From Streptomyces sp. NBC_01262 (GTDB lineage: Bacteria > Actinomycetota > Actinomycetes > Streptomycetales > Streptomycetaceae): DNA of 64,000 bases. Positions 1-10,468 of this stretch are shown one piece after another (the first letter of the stretch is position 1; each line of letters opens with the position of its first letter). The position numbers and the translations under genes were made by a program. The stretch spans positions 5,347,501 through 5,411,500 of the forward strand of contig NZ_CP108462.1 of assembly GCF_036226365.1 (NCBI RefSeq), read 5' to 3'. A model generated the notes under the pieces. That model saw only the letters and a list, made by a program, of their open reading frames with translations. It searched no databases and was not told the origin of the DNA.

Positions 1-2244
<2,244 letters not shown>

Positions 2245-2317
2245 CTCAGTTGCTCGCGTCCACTGTGTAGTTCTGAAGTAACGAACTGTGTTGTTCCGGT
2301 TCGGTTATCTTCATAGT

Positions 2318-2434
2318 GTTTCGGTGGTCATTGCGTTAGGGAAACGCCCGGTTACATTCCGAACCCGGAAGCTAAGCCTTTCAGCGCCGATGGTACTGCA
2401 GGGGGGACCCTGTGGGAGAGTAGGACGCCGCCGA
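2318..2434 (+). rRNA. 5S ribosomal RNA
   Basis: About 117 nt lying 74 nt after the 23S end. The typical actinobacterial 5S elements are present: 5' GTTTCGGTGGTCATTGCG, the internal CGAACCCGGAAGCTAAG, and a 3' part GGGAGAGTAGGACGCCGCCG that pairs with the start. Same strand as the 23S gene. Ends are placed by homology and may be off by a few bases. Confidence 0.95.
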
Positions 2435-2445
2435 ACAATCATTCA

Positions 2446-2488
2446 GCCTCAGTCCCCGAGCCTTGTGCTCGGGGGCTGAGGCATTTTT
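2446..2488 (+). terminator. rrn operon intrinsic terminator
   Basis: A 15-bp near-perfect stem (GCCTCAGTCCCCGAG / CTCGGGGGCTGAGGC) with a 7-nt loop is followed by ATTTTTG, directly after the 5S gene. This is a classical rho-independent terminator closing the ribosomal operon. Confidence 0.93.
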
Positions 2489-2527
2489 GCGTTGCGGGTG
2501 CGTTCGGGCGGCTGGCACCATCGCCGC

Positions 2528-3034
2528 ATGCGATATGAGATTCGAGCGAAGAGCCCCGACGAGTGGGAGCTGAACAGGGAACTGCGGCTGGCGGGGCTGA
2601 AGGACCCTGCCAGCGGTGTGGCGTTCGTCAACACCTATGAGACGGAGGCGGCGTTCCCGGAGGAGGTGTGGCGGAGCCGCGGGGCGACGCCGGCGTTCGT
2701 CGCGGTGGATGAGGCCGGGGCGTGGGTGGGGACGGTGACTGTGCTGGTGGAGGTGGGTGAGGAGTTTCCGGTGCCACAGACGCATTTGGTGGGGGTGTAT
2801 GTGCGGCCGGAGTTCCGGGGGAGCGGGTTGGCGGAGGACCTGTTGCGGGCGGCGATCGACTGGTCGTTCGAGCTGCCGGAGAAGGTGGACCGGGTACGGC
2901 TGTGGGTGCACGAGGAGAATCCTCGGGCGCAGGCGTTCTATGGGCGGCTGGGCTTTACGCGGACCGGCGAGACGATGGCGTTTCCGCTTGATGAGACGAA
3001 GACGGAGTACGAGATGGAGCTGCCCCGGCCCTGA
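2528..3034 (+). CDS. GNAT family N-acetyltransferase
   Basis: A 168-residue protein of the GCN5-related N-acetyltransferase family, likely acetylating an amine of a small molecule or protein; the substrate cannot be told from sequence. The acetyl-CoA site is seen as VGVYVRPEFRGSGLAEDLL (V-x-x-x-R-G-x-G-x-A type), followed by the C-terminal N-P-x-A-x-x-F-Y-x-x-L-G-F signature (ENPRAQAFYGRLGF). The start is set at the ATG before RYEIRAKSP because an alternative GTG at 2492 sits almost on the rRNA terminator. Neither start has a convincing ribosome site. The 3' end overlaps the convergent MerR gene by 80 bp. Confidence 0.85.
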   Translation: MRYEIRAKSPDEWELNRELRLAGLKDPASGVAFVNTYETEAAFPEEVWRSRGATPAFVAVDEAGAWVGTVTVLVEVGEEFPVPQTHLVGVYVRPEFRGSGLAEDLLRAAIDWSFELPEKVDRVRLWVHEENPRAQAFYGRLGFTRTGETMAFPLDETKTEYEMELPRP

Positions 3035-3386
3035 CGCGGGCCGCCAGTTGGTCGCGGAGCCTGGTGAGGCGGGCGATTTCGTCGTCGAGGGCGGCGAGTC
3101 GGCGGGCGGCGATACCGGGGCCGGGAGTGGCCTGGGCACCGCCGCAGGGGCGGGTCGGGTTGGCTTCGATGCGGTGGAGATGGTCGACGCAGCTGTGGAT
3201 GTCGCCGATGGTGAGGCCGACGGAGAGCAGCTCGCGGATGAGGCGGATCCGGGTCACGTCAGCTGGGCTGTACTGGCGTTGGCCGGTCGGGGTGCGGGTC
3301 GGCGGGGGGAGCAGCCCGCGCTGTTCGTAGAGGCGCAGGGCGCGGGGTGTGGTGCCGGCCGCGGCTGCTGCGTCGCCGATCCGCAC
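2955..3386 (-). CDS. MerR family transcriptional regulator
   Basis: A 143-residue regulator. The N-terminal winged helix-turn-helix is typical of MerR (RIGDAAAAAGTTPRALRLYE, then QRGLLPPPTRTPTGQRQYSP), followed by the dimerisation helix. Two cysteines (CVDHL and RPCGG) occur in the effector part, but no clear metal or SoxR cluster motif is seen. The GTG start at 3386 is preceded by GGAGGAG at a 5-nt spacing. It is the second gene of an operon, 11 bp after the oxidoreductase gene, and very likely controls that operon through the 19-bp-spacer promoter at 4440-4470. Effector unknown. The tail overlaps the GNAT gene convergently. Confidence 0.87.
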   Translation of the reverse strand: MRIGDAAAAAGTTPRALRLYEQRGLLPPPTRTPTGQRQYSPADVTRIRLIRELLSVGLTIGDIHSCVDHLHRIEANPTRPCGGAQATPGPGIAARRLAALDDEIARLTRLRDQLAARVRAGAAPSRTPSSSHQAETPSSRRSA

Positions 3387-3397
3387 GGGTACTCCTC

Positions 3398-4432
3398 CTA
3401 CAACTCCACGATGACGGTGCCCAGATGGTGCCCGCTGATGACTTCGTGCAACGCTCGCGGGGCGTTTTCGATGCCCGGGACGCGGACGTGGGGGAAGGTG
3501 ATCCGGCCGGAGCTGAGCCAGTCGCCGAAGCGCTCGTTCCATTCGGGGAGGGTTGTGGGGTCCTCCTGGCCGCTGAAGCCCCGGATGGCGATGCGCTTGA
3601 GGATGAGCTGGAACGAGTCGAGCTCGACCGGGGCGGTGGTGCCGTCGCCGTCCGGTGAGAGCTGGCCGGAGAGAGCGCCGACGAGGGCGAAGCGGGCCCC
3701 GGTGCGGGCGGCGGTGACGGCGGCCTGGAGCTGTTCGCCGCCTACGTTGTCCAGTAGGACGTCGATGCCGTCGGGGGCGGCTTTGGCGAGCTGCTCGGTG
3801 ATGCTGGGGCCGGATGCCCGGAGTATGGCGGCGTCGTAGCCCAGTTCGGAGACCATACGGTCGGCCTTCGCGGGGGAACCGGTGCTGCCGATGACGCGGG
3901 CCGCGCCGAGCAGGCGGGCGATCTGGCCGGCTAGGGAGCCGACGGAACCGGCTCCACCGGTGATGAAGACGGTGTCGCCGGACCGGACTTGGGCGGCCCG
4001 GGTCAGGGCGCCGTAGGGGGTCGCGCCCATGGCCAGGTGGGCGACGGGGTCGGGGAGGGTGTCGGCGAGCGGGGTGCATTGGGCGGCGGGCACGGCCGCG
4101 TACTCGCGCCAGCCCTGGAAGTGCAGGACCAGGTCGCCGGTTTGGAGATCGCTGCCGGAGCTTCCGGAGGGGGCGGAGACGACCTCGCCCACGGTCGGGC
4201 CGAACAGTGTGTCGCCGGGGTGGAGGGCCGGGAAGGGGGTGGCGCCTTCCAGGCCGCCGCCGATGAGGGTGCGGAGGGCGGGGAGCACCTGGAACCAGCG
4301 GTTGCGGATGAGGGCTTCGCCCTCTGCGGGGACGGGAAGCGGGGTTTCGACGACGGTGAAGTGCTCGGGCATCGGCAGGCCCTGCGGGAGGGCGGCCAGG
4401 CGGACTTCGCGGGAGACGGTCGGGGTCGGCAT
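3398..4432 (-). CDS. NADP-dependent oxidoreductase (medium-chain, quinone-reductase-like)
   Basis: A 344-residue member of the zinc-free medium-chain dehydrogenase/reductase superfamily, probably reducing quinones or alkenals with NADPH in the cytosol. The nucleotide-binding Rossmann turn is visible as FITGGAGSVGSLAGQIARLLG, and the family segment DVLLDNVGGE follows. No structural zinc cysteine cluster is present. Two or three residues at most could precede the ATG in the mRNA if the predicted promoter at 4440-4470 is right, so the transcript may be leaderless. Downstream, 11 bp away, is the MerR regulator; together they form a self-regulated stress or xenobiotic-response operon. Confidence 0.88.
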   Translation of the reverse strand: MPTPTVSREVRLAALPQGLPMPEHFTVVETPLPVPAEGEALIRNRWFQVLPALRTLIGGGLEGATPFPALHPGDTLFGPTVGEVVSAPSGSSGSDLQTGDLVLHFQGWREYAAVPAAQCTPLADTLPDPVAHLAMGATPYGALTRAAQVRSGDTVFITGGAGSVGSLAGQIARLLGAARVIGSTGSPAKADRMVSELGYDAAILRASGPSITEQLAKAAPDGIDVLLDNVGGEQLQAAVTAARTGARFALVGALSGQLSPDGDGTTAPVELDSFQLILKRIAIRGFSGQEDPTTLPEWNERFGDWLSSGRITFPHVRVPGIENAPRALHEVISGHHLGTVIVEL

Positions 4433-4439
4433 GGCGGGA

Positions 4440-4470
4440 CGCTAACCCCTGACGCACGGGTCAGAGGCAA
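4440..4470 (-). promoter_or_regulatory. MerR-type promoter/operator with 19-bp spacer
   Basis: On the minus strand a -35-like TTGCCT and a -10-like TTAGCG are separated by exactly 19 bp. The spacer carries the dyad CTGAC-N6-GTCAG. An over-long 19-20-bp spacer with a central dyad is the hallmark of MerR-activated promoters, and the operon downstream ends with a merR gene. The predicted transcription start falls at or within 1-2 nt of the ATG at 4432. The -35 box lies inside the last codons of the VirD4-like gene. Confidence 0.72.
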
Positions 4471-5987
4471 GTGGCGTCGGGCAGCTCGTCGAGGAGGCCG
4501 GGGGCGGCGGGGCCGAGGATGAGGCGGGCGTCGGCGCGGTGCCAGAGGGGGGTGCGCCAGTGGGCGCGGGCCTGTTCGGGGGAGCGGAGGACGGCGAGGG
4601 CGGGGAGGCCGGTGGAGGCGCCGGTGGCGAGGAGATCGGGGAGATCGGGGAGCGGGGCCAGCGCGGCGACGTCGTCGAGGACGAGGGTGAGTGGTGGGTC
4701 GAGCCGACCGGCGGGTGACCGTGCGGCCATGCGCCGGCCGTGCTCGACCACGCTGGATACGAGTGCGGTGAGCAGGGGCATCACACCCGGGTGGGTTCGC
4801 GGGTCCTCGTTGGTCTCGCCCACCACATACAGCGTTCCCCGATCGCGGATGAACGATTCCAGGTCGAGGGCGTCGGCGCGGCCGGGGTTGCAGGCGTCGC
4901 GGATGTGGACCGAGCCGAGGGATTCCAGGGTGCGGTGGACGAGGGCCTGGGCGGCGTCGCGGCGGTCGGTGTGGGCGTGCAGTACGGATTCGAGCTCGCC
5001 GCTCCAGCCGGGGGCGGCCTTGGGGTGGGTGCGCAGGATGCGTACGGCGTCCTGGGCGGCTGAGGCGCCGGTGACGCCGGCCCAGCGGTGGACCTGGCGG
5101 AAGGGCAGGGCGTCTATGGCGGCGGCGTGGAGCCAGCAGCGGAGCAGGGTCTCGGCGGCGTCGAACATCGCGGCGTCGGCGGCGGCGTGGGGGCGGCAGG
5201 GGAAGAGCAGGGCCCTGGCCCGGGTGAGGGCGGTGGGGACGTCCTCGCAGCCGGTGTGCGGGGCCCAGCGGAGCCGGCCGGGGGTGTCCACGAGGTGGGC
5301 CGGGTCGTAGATGTGGACGGGGCCGAGCTTGGCGCGGTTGCCGACGGTCTGGTGGAAGGTGTCGGGGTCGGCGGTGGTGACGATGGCCGCGCCGGCGGCG
5401 TTGAGGATGGCCGGTTGGACGAGGCGTTTGCCCTTGTCGGCGGCGGGGGTTGCGGCGAAGACGGCGTAGGTGCGGGTCAGTTCGTCCTCGGTGGGGGGTG
5501 CCGGTGCGGGTGCCGGTACGGCGGGTTTTTCCCCCACCCCGCCCCTTCCCGAAACCAGGGGCTCCGCCCCTGGACCCCGCTCCTCAAACGCCGGAGGGGC
5601 TGGGTGGGCCGGAGGGGCTGGTTTTGCCCGCCGCGCGCGCACCAGGCGGCGGCGCGTCACCACGCCGATCACGAACACCGTCAGTACGAACAGCACCATC
5701 AGCTGCCCTATGAAGATGCCCCAGAACAGGCCCGAGCTGGGCAGGGCTTCCGGGGTGGCCTCGGGCCAGGCGGCGGCGAGGTCGTGGGGGTGGCCGATGA
5801 GGTGGCGCATGGCGATGGGGGTGCGGGTGAAGTGGACGCCGGCGGGCCAGGCGCCGTGGGAGAGGAGGCCGGCTATGCCGGTGGCGGTCCACAGGAGGAC
5901 GGTCATGCCGAGGAGGAAGCCGATGACTCCGAGGATGAGGCCGTCGGGGATGCCGCCTTCCGTGCGCTGCTGTCTTTGGGTTGTCAT
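4461..5987 (-). CDS. VirD4/TraG-like membrane protein with degenerate Walker A
   Basis: 508 residues. Two membrane helices (about 16-42 and 87-110) are followed by a cytosolic domain that aligns in layout with type IV coupling proteins: QPAILNAAGAAIVTTADPD (about 191-209) and a Walker B-like LTLVLDDVAALAPLPDLP (about 433-450) match the VirD4/TraG pattern. The P-loop position (about 178-189, ATPAADKGKR) lacks the G-x4-GK[S/T] consensus, so ATP hydrolysis is doubtful. Residues about 123-153 are encoded by a copy of the dispersed palindromic repeat. The ATG overlaps the upstream stop by one base (TAATG), giving tight coupling with the VirB4-like ATPase. Last gene of the operon. Confidence 0.82.
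   Translation of the reverse strand: MTTQRQQRTEGGIPDGLILGVIGFLLGMTVLLWTATGIAGLLSHGAWPAGVHFTRTPIAMRHLIGHPHDLAAAWPEATPEALPSSGLFWGIFIGQLMVLFVLTVFVIGVVTRRRLVRARRAKPAPPAHPAPPAFEERGPGAEPLVSGRGGVGEKPAVPAPAPAPPTEDELTRTYAVFAATPAADKGKRLVQPAILNAAGAAIVTTADPDTFHQTVGNRAKLGPVHIYDPAHLVDTPGRLRWAPHTGCEDVPTALTRARALLFPCRPHAAADAAMFDAAETLLRCWLHAAAIDALPFRQVHRWAGVTGASAAQDAVRILRTHPKAAPGWSGELESVLHAHTDRRDAAQALVHRTLESLGSVHIRDACNPGRADALDLESFIRDRGTLYVVGETNEDPRTHPGVMPLLTALVSSVVEHGRRMAARSPAGRLDPPLTLVLDDVAALAPLPDLPDLLATGASTGLPALAVLRSPEQARAHWRTPLWHRADARLILGPAAPGLLDELPDATCL
5531..5621. repeat. dispersed palindromic repeat, copy A (inside a coding sequence)
   Basis: Starts CCCCCACCCCGCCCCTTCCC and continues with a CCAGGGGC/GCCCCTGG palindrome, CTCAAACGCCGGAGGGGCTG and a second CGGAGGGGCTG. 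Very close to copy B at 7496-7590; the two other copies (37560-37650, 62705-62771) share the palindrome and the ACGCCGG(A/C)GGGGCTG-type tail. This copy lies in frame in the linker of the VirD4-like gene and is translated as about 30 residues. Confidence 0.9.
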
Positions 5988-7363
5988 TACGCCACCGCGT
6001 CGTCGGCCAACTGTTTGTCCAGGGAGACGCGTTCCGGCTCGTCTTCCTCCCGAACGGAGGATTCGGTCATGGCGCGGTCGGTGTAGACGAGGGGGCGCTC
6101 GGTGTCGGTGATGAGGTGTTTGACGACCTGGACGTTGCCGTTGACGTCCCAGACGGCGATGCCGGGGGTGAGGGTGGGGATGATCTCCACCGCCCAGCGT
6201 GGCAGGCCCAGGACGCGGCCGGTGGCGCGGGCCTCGTCGGCTTTCTGGGCGTAGATCGTGCGGGTCGAGGCCATTTTGAGGATGGCTGCCGCTTCCTTGG
6301 CGGCGGCGCCGTCCACGACGTCGGAGAGGTGGTGGACGACGGCCACGAAGGACAGGCCGAGGCGTCGGCCGAACTTCAGGAGGCGCTGGAAGAGCTGGGC
6401 CACGAAGGGGCTGTTGATGATGTGCCAGGCCTCCTCGACGAGGAAGATGCGTTTCTTCCGGTCGGGGCGGATCCAGGTGTGTTCGAGCCAGACGCCGACG
6501 ATCGCCATGAGGATGGGCATGGCGATGGAGTTGCGGTCGATGTGGGAGAGGTCGAAGACGATGAGCGGGGCGTCGAGGTCGATGCCGACGGTGGTGGGTC
6601 CGTCGAACATGCCGCGCAGGTCGCCGTCGACGAGGCGGTCGAGGACGAGGGCGACGTCGAGGCCCCAGGCGCGTACGTCGTCTAGGTCGACGTTCATCGA
6701 CTCGGCGGCGTCCTCCAGGGGGTGGCGGAGGCGTTCGACGATGTCGGTGAGGATGGGCTGACGGTCGGTGATGGTCTCGATGACGTAGGCGTGGGCGACC
6801 TTGAGGGCGAAGCCGGCGCGTTCGTCGAGTCCGTGGCCCATGGCGACTTCGATGATGGTGCGGAGCAGGGCGAGCTGGCCGGTGAGGGTGATGGCCGGGT
6901 CGAGGGGGTTGAGCTTGATGCCGCCGTCGAGGGCTGCGGTCGGGTCCAGGCGGATGGGCTGTATTCCGAGGGCCTTGGCGATGAGGTTCCACTCGCCGGC
7001 GCCGTCCTCGCCCTGGGCGTCCAGGACGACGACCTGGCGGTCGCGGAAGCGCAGCTGGCGCAGGACGTAGGTCTTTTCGAGGGCTGACTTGCCGTTGCCG
7101 GACTCGCCGAGGACCAGCCAGTGGGGGGCGGGGAGCTGCTGCCCGTACATCTGGAAGGGGTCGTAGATGTAGCCCTTGCCGCTGTAGACCTCGCGGCCGA
7201 TGATCACGCCGGAGTCGCCGAGGCCGGGGGCGGCGGTGGGGAGGTAGACGGCCTGGGCCTGTCCGGTGGAGGTGCGGACGGGGAGGCGGGTGGATTCGAC
7301 CTTGCCGAAGAGGAAGCTGGTGAAGGCGTCGGTGAGGGCCGCGAGGGGGTCGAGCATGGCCAT
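5987..7363 (-). CDS. VirB4-like type IV secretion ATPase
   Basis: 458 residues, a cytosolic conjugation-type ATPase. Walker A is intact (LGESGNGKSALEKT, about 85-97) and Walker B reads RIFLVEEAWHII (about 305-316), the arrangement found in VirB4/TraC-family motors. The N-terminal part is shorter than in full-size VirB4 (about 800 residues); the missing domain may be supplied by the SCO6880/PrgI-like protein encoded just upstream. Start at 7363 is supported by GAGGAGG 8 nt upstream. Operon with the preceding 516-residue protein, but 238 bp separate them and carry repeat copy B. Confidence 0.87.
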   Translation of the reverse strand: MAMLDPLAALTDAFTSFLFGKVESTRLPVRTSTGQAQAVYLPTAAPGLGDSGVIIGREVYSGKGYIYDPFQMYGQQLPAPHWLVLGESGNGKSALEKTYVLRQLRFRDRQVVVLDAQGEDGAGEWNLIAKALGIQPIRLDPTAALDGGIKLNPLDPAITLTGQLALLRTIIEVAMGHGLDERAGFALKVAHAYVIETITDRQPILTDIVERLRHPLEDAAESMNVDLDDVRAWGLDVALVLDRLVDGDLRGMFDGPTTVGIDLDAPLIVFDLSHIDRNSIAMPILMAIVGVWLEHTWIRPDRKKRIFLVEEAWHIINSPFVAQLFQRLLKFGRRLGLSFVAVVHHLSDVVDGAAAKEAAAILKMASTRTIYAQKADEARATGRVLGLPRWAVEIIPTLTPGIAVWDVNGNVQVVKHLITDTERPLVYTDRAMTESSVREEDEPERVSLDKQLADDAVA

Positions 7364-7495
7364 CAGATGGACCTCCTCGTTGGCTGGGGCGTGAGCGGTG
7401 GCGCCGGCTGTCGGAGACCATGGTGCGGGACGGTTGGCGCCGTACGCATGTGCGCATGGCGGTGCGCACGGGGGCGCGTCGGCGGCGCAGGGGGC

Positions 7496-7590
7496 TCCCC
7501 CACCCCGCCCCTTCCCGAAACCAGGGGGCTCTGCCCCCTGGACCCCCGCTCCTCAAACGCCGGAGGGGCTGAGTGTGCCGGAGGGGCTGA
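7496..7590. repeat. dispersed palindromic repeat, copy B
   Basis: Lies in the 238-bp gap between the 516-residue PrgI-like gene and the VirB4-like gene. Same layout as copy A: CCCCACCCCGCCCCTTCCC, palindrome CCAGGGGGC/GCCCCCTGG, CTCAAACGCCGGAGGGGCTG, then CCGGAGGGGCTG. In RNA it would form a strong hairpin in the middle of the operon, possibly affecting the ratio of upstream and downstream products. Confidence 0.9.
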
Positions 7591-7601
7591 AGTTGACCCG
7601 C

Positions 7602-9152
7602 TCACCGGCGGATTCCTGTCGCGAAGGGCAGCGTGTTCACGAAGGCGCGGTGGTGTTCGCGGTCGCACCACTCCAGCTTCAGGTACGACTTGCCGGCGGA
7701 GGCCCGGATGGTGCGCTTGTCGCGGTTGAGGGCCTCGGGGTTGCGGGAGGAGACGGTGATGTAGCCGACGATGTTGACGCCGGCGGCGCCGGAGGCGAGG
7801 TCTTCGCCGCGTTGGTCGATGCGGCCGTGGTGGGCGACGTCGCGGGGGTCGATGACGCGGTTCATCTTGGCGGCGCGGGAGGCGTCGGCGTCGTCGTTGG
7901 TCTTCTCGGTGAGCATGCGCTCGATGGCGACGTCGGTGGGTTCGAGGTCCATGCAGACGGCGACGGTGCGGATGACGTCGGGGGTGTGGACCAGGAGGGG
8001 GGCGAGGAAGTTGACGCCGACGGGGGTCATGGGCCATTCCTTCACCCACGCCGTGGAGTGGCACCAGGGGGCGCGGGTGGAGGACTCGCGGGTCTTGGCC
8101 TGGAGGAAGGTGGGCTCGGTGGCGTCGAGCTCGGCGGGCCAGGCGTTGCGGCGGGTCATGGCCTGGATGTGGTCTATGGGGTGGTCCGGGTCGTACATGG
8201 AGTGGACCAGGGAGGACAGCCGGGCCTGGCCGAGGGGCTGGCGGACGCGGATGTCGGCCTCGGCGAGGCGGGCGCAGATGTCGGTGAGCTCGCGGGCCAT
8301 GACGGCGGCGATGCCGGCGTCCTTGTCGACGGCCTTGCCGCGGGCGCCGGTGGCGCGGGAGATGGCGGTGCCCTCGGCGGCGAGTTCGCGGCTGTAGTGC
8401 ATGCAGGCGACGAGGTAGGCGCGGTGCTGCTCGCTGGAGGTGGAGACCATCGACTGGAGCTGGTCGTAGGAGTCCTTGAGCCAGCGTTCGGCGCTGTCGT
8501 CCCCGCGTACGGCGACGTCCTTGGCGTGGGCGTCGGGGTCGGCGGGGAGGGTGCGGGCGAGCATCTGGAGGCGGGTGACGAAGCCGTCGCCGTTGGCCAC
8601 GTGCTTGAGGAGGGTGCCGAAGCGCTCGACGAGGGCTTCCTGGTCCTCGCTGTCGCGCAGGCCGACGCCGGGGCCCTCGATCTCGATGGCGGCGGTGACG
8701 GTGCGGCGGTCGACGTGGAGCAGGACGGCGATCTCGTCGGGGCCGAAGGGGGCGGAGAGCCAGGTGATGCGGCCGATGCCGGGCGGCGGGCCGACCTCGA
8801 TCTCGCGGCCGTCGAGGCGGATGCCGGACTCGGCGGCGGCGGAGCGGTAGGTGGCGTTGTTGCGCAGGGTGCGGCGGTAGGTGCGGTTGATCTCGAACCA
8901 CCTGTAGAAGGTGCGGCGCCGGTACGGCATGTAGACGGCGGCGAAGGCGAGCAGCGGCCAGCCGACGAGGCCCACGATCCGCAGGAGGAGCGTCGGGATG
9001 AGGAGGCCGGACATCATGCCGAGGAAGGCCCCGGCGATGATGAGGGCGATCTCGCCGGTCTCGCGGTTCTTGCCGACGATCGCGTTGGGGCGGGCCTTGC
9101 CGATCAGATACGTACGACGTGGCTGCTGGGCGGCGTATGGCTGGGACGTCAC
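7602..9152 (-). CDS. SCO6880/PrgI-like membrane protein of the T4SS-like operon
   Basis: 516 residues. Two adjacent hydrophobic helices near the N terminus (about 34-72, GEIALIIAGAFLGMMSGLL and LVGWPLLAFAAVYM) precede a long soluble domain, the layout of the actinobacterial family that I know as SCO6880 family proteins, whose N terminus resembles PrgI (VirB3-like) and which sits beside VirB4-type ATPases. The ATG overlaps the TrbL-like gene stop by 4 bp (ATGA). Probably anchors the ATPase to the membrane complex; this is inference from context. No catalytic motif seen. Confidence 0.78.
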   Translation of the reverse strand: MTSQPYAAQQPRRTYLIGKARPNAIVGKNRETGEIALIIAGAFLGMMSGLLIPTLLLRIVGLVGWPLLAFAAVYMPYRRRTFYRWFEINRTYRRTLRNNATYRSAAAESGIRLDGREIEVGPPPGIGRITWLSAPFGPDEIAVLLHVDRRTVTAAIEIEGPGVGLRDSEDQEALVERFGTLLKHVANGDGFVTRLQMLARTLPADPDAHAKDVAVRGDDSAERWLKDSYDQLQSMVSTSSEQHRAYLVACMHYSRELAAEGTAISRATGARGKAVDKDAGIAAVMARELTDICARLAEADIRVRQPLGQARLSSLVHSMYDPDHPIDHIQAMTRRNAWPAELDATEPTFLQAKTRESSTRAPWCHSTAWVKEWPMTPVGVNFLAPLLVHTPDVIRTVAVCMDLEPTDVAIERMLTEKTNDDADASRAAKMNRVIDPRDVAHHGRIDQRGEDLASGAAGVNIVGYITVSSRNPEALNRDKRTIRASAGKSYLKLEWCDREHHRAFVNTLPFATGIRR

Positions 9153-10468
9153 CGGCTGTCACCTCCGGGCTTGCTGCTGGTGCCGTTGTTGCGGCCGGCC
9201 GATGGTGGCGCCGTACGCGGGGCCGGGGCGGCGGGTGCTGCCGAGCCTCCGCCGCGGGTGCTGTGGGCGGCTACGCCGCCGGAGACGCCGTTGGCGGGGC
9301 TGCTGCCGCCGCCTCCGCCTCCGCCGGAGGCTCCCTGCTCCTGGGGACCGCGCGAGCTGTGCGTCTTGATGCCCTGCTTGACCAGGGCGGCGGGGGAGGA
9401 GATGACGGCGGCGGCCGTGCCCTCGCCGCTGATCTTGCGGCTGCTGCGCAGGCTCTGTACGTCGTCGCCGAAGCCGGGGACGAAGCGGTAGATCATGGCG
9501 CTCGCGAAGATGGCCAGCAGGATGATCGAGAGGCCGGAGACCACGGCGCTGAAGGAGTTCGGACCGTCCGCGGAGGTGGACAGGGCGCCGGCGAGGCCGA
9601 GGACGATCACGATGACGGGCTTGACCAGGATGATCGCGATCATGATGCCGGCCCAGCGGCGGACGTGGTGCCACATGTTCTTGTCGACCATGCCGGAGTA
9701 CACGGCGGTGCCGAGCAGCGCGCCCACGTAGAGCAGGGCGGCCCGGATCACCAGTTCCAGGTAGAGCACGCCGGCGGCGAGCACGGAGATCAGGGAGACG
9801 ATGATCAGCATGATCGGGCCGCCGCCGATGTCGGTGCCCTTGGTCAGGGCGTCGGAGAACGAGCCGAAGAACATGTCCGTGTTGGAGCCGGTGCCGGCCG
9901 CGATGACGTCGGTGACCGCGTCGGTCGCCGAGACCAGGGTGTAGAGGATCAGCGGCGTGAAGGCCGAGGCGATGACGGTCAGCCAGAGGAAGCCGACGGC
10001 CTCGGTGAGGGCCTCGGTCAGGGGGACGCCGCGCACGGCGCGCTTGGCGACGGCCAGCAGCCACAGGACCAGGGTGAGGATGGTCGAGGCGGCGAAGACG
10101 ACGGCGTACTGGCGGAGGAACGCGCCGTTGGTGAAGTCGACCTGGGTGGTGTGGGTGACCGCCTCGGAGAGCTTGTCTATGACGGCGGAGGCGGCTTTGG
10201 CGCAGCCCTTGGCAAGGGAGGTGAGGGGGTCGAGGGTGTCGGTGACGGAGTTGCCCCCGCTGCCGCTCCCGCCGTTGGCCTTCTCGCACTCGTCCTTCGC
10301 GGAGCCGAGGAGGAAGCCGCAGTCGTTGTTGGTGGCGCTCGGCGAGGGCGACGGCGACGCGGCCGGGGCCGCGGCGGCCCGTGAGGCGGCCAGTACGAGG
10401 GTGGTCTGGGCCGCCGCGACGAGCGCTGCGGCGGACAGGGCACGACGGCGGTGTGCGCTACCTGGCAT
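9149..10468 (-). CDS. VirB6/TrbL-like polytopic membrane protein
   Basis: 439 residues. A signal peptide (about 1-34, ALSAAALVAAAQTTLVLAAS) leads to an extracytoplasmic Ser/Pro linker with two cysteines (CGFLLGSAKDEC), then about five to six membrane helices between residues 120 and 330, and a long Gly/Ser/Ala-rich C-terminal tail predicted disordered. This is the build of VirB6/TrbL channel subunits. The ATG at 10468 is preceded by GGAGG with an 8-nt spacing and overlaps the upstream stop by 11 bp; another ATG 15 nt upstream is less well placed. The stop overlaps the next start (ATGA). Confidence 0.77.
   Translation of the reverse strand: MPGSAHRRRALSAAALVAAAQTTLVLAASRAAAAPAASPSPSPSATNNDCGFLLGSAKDECEKANGGSGSGGNSVTDTLDPLTSLAKGCAKAASAVIDKLSEAVTHTTQVDFTNGAFLRQYAVVFAASTILTLVLWLLAVAKRAVRGVPLTEALTEAVGFLWLTVIASAFTPLILYTLVSATDAVTDVIAAGTGSNTDMFFGSFSDALTKGTDIGGGPIMLIIVSLISVLAAGVLYLELVIRAALLYVGALLGTAVYSGMVDKNMWHHVRRWAGIMIAIILVKPVIVIVLGLAGALSTSADGPNSFSAVVSGLSIILLAIFASAMIYRFVPGFGDDVQSLRSSRKISGEGTAAAVISSPAALVKQGIKTHSSRGPQEQGASGGGGGGGSSPANGVSGGVAAHSTRGGGSAAPAAPAPRTAPPSAGRNNGTSSKPGGDSR

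Noticed and set aside
2381..3139. 252-codon minus-strand ORF covering the rRNA terminator and the GNAT gene
   Set aside because: It crosses the 5S gene end and terminator and is Pro/Arg/His-rich; it is a shadow of the GNAT frame.
7398..9491. 697-codon plus-strand ORF opposite the PrgI-like gene
   Set aside because: Gly/Val/Asp-rich shadow frame without motifs; the minus-strand gene has membrane helices and operon overlaps.
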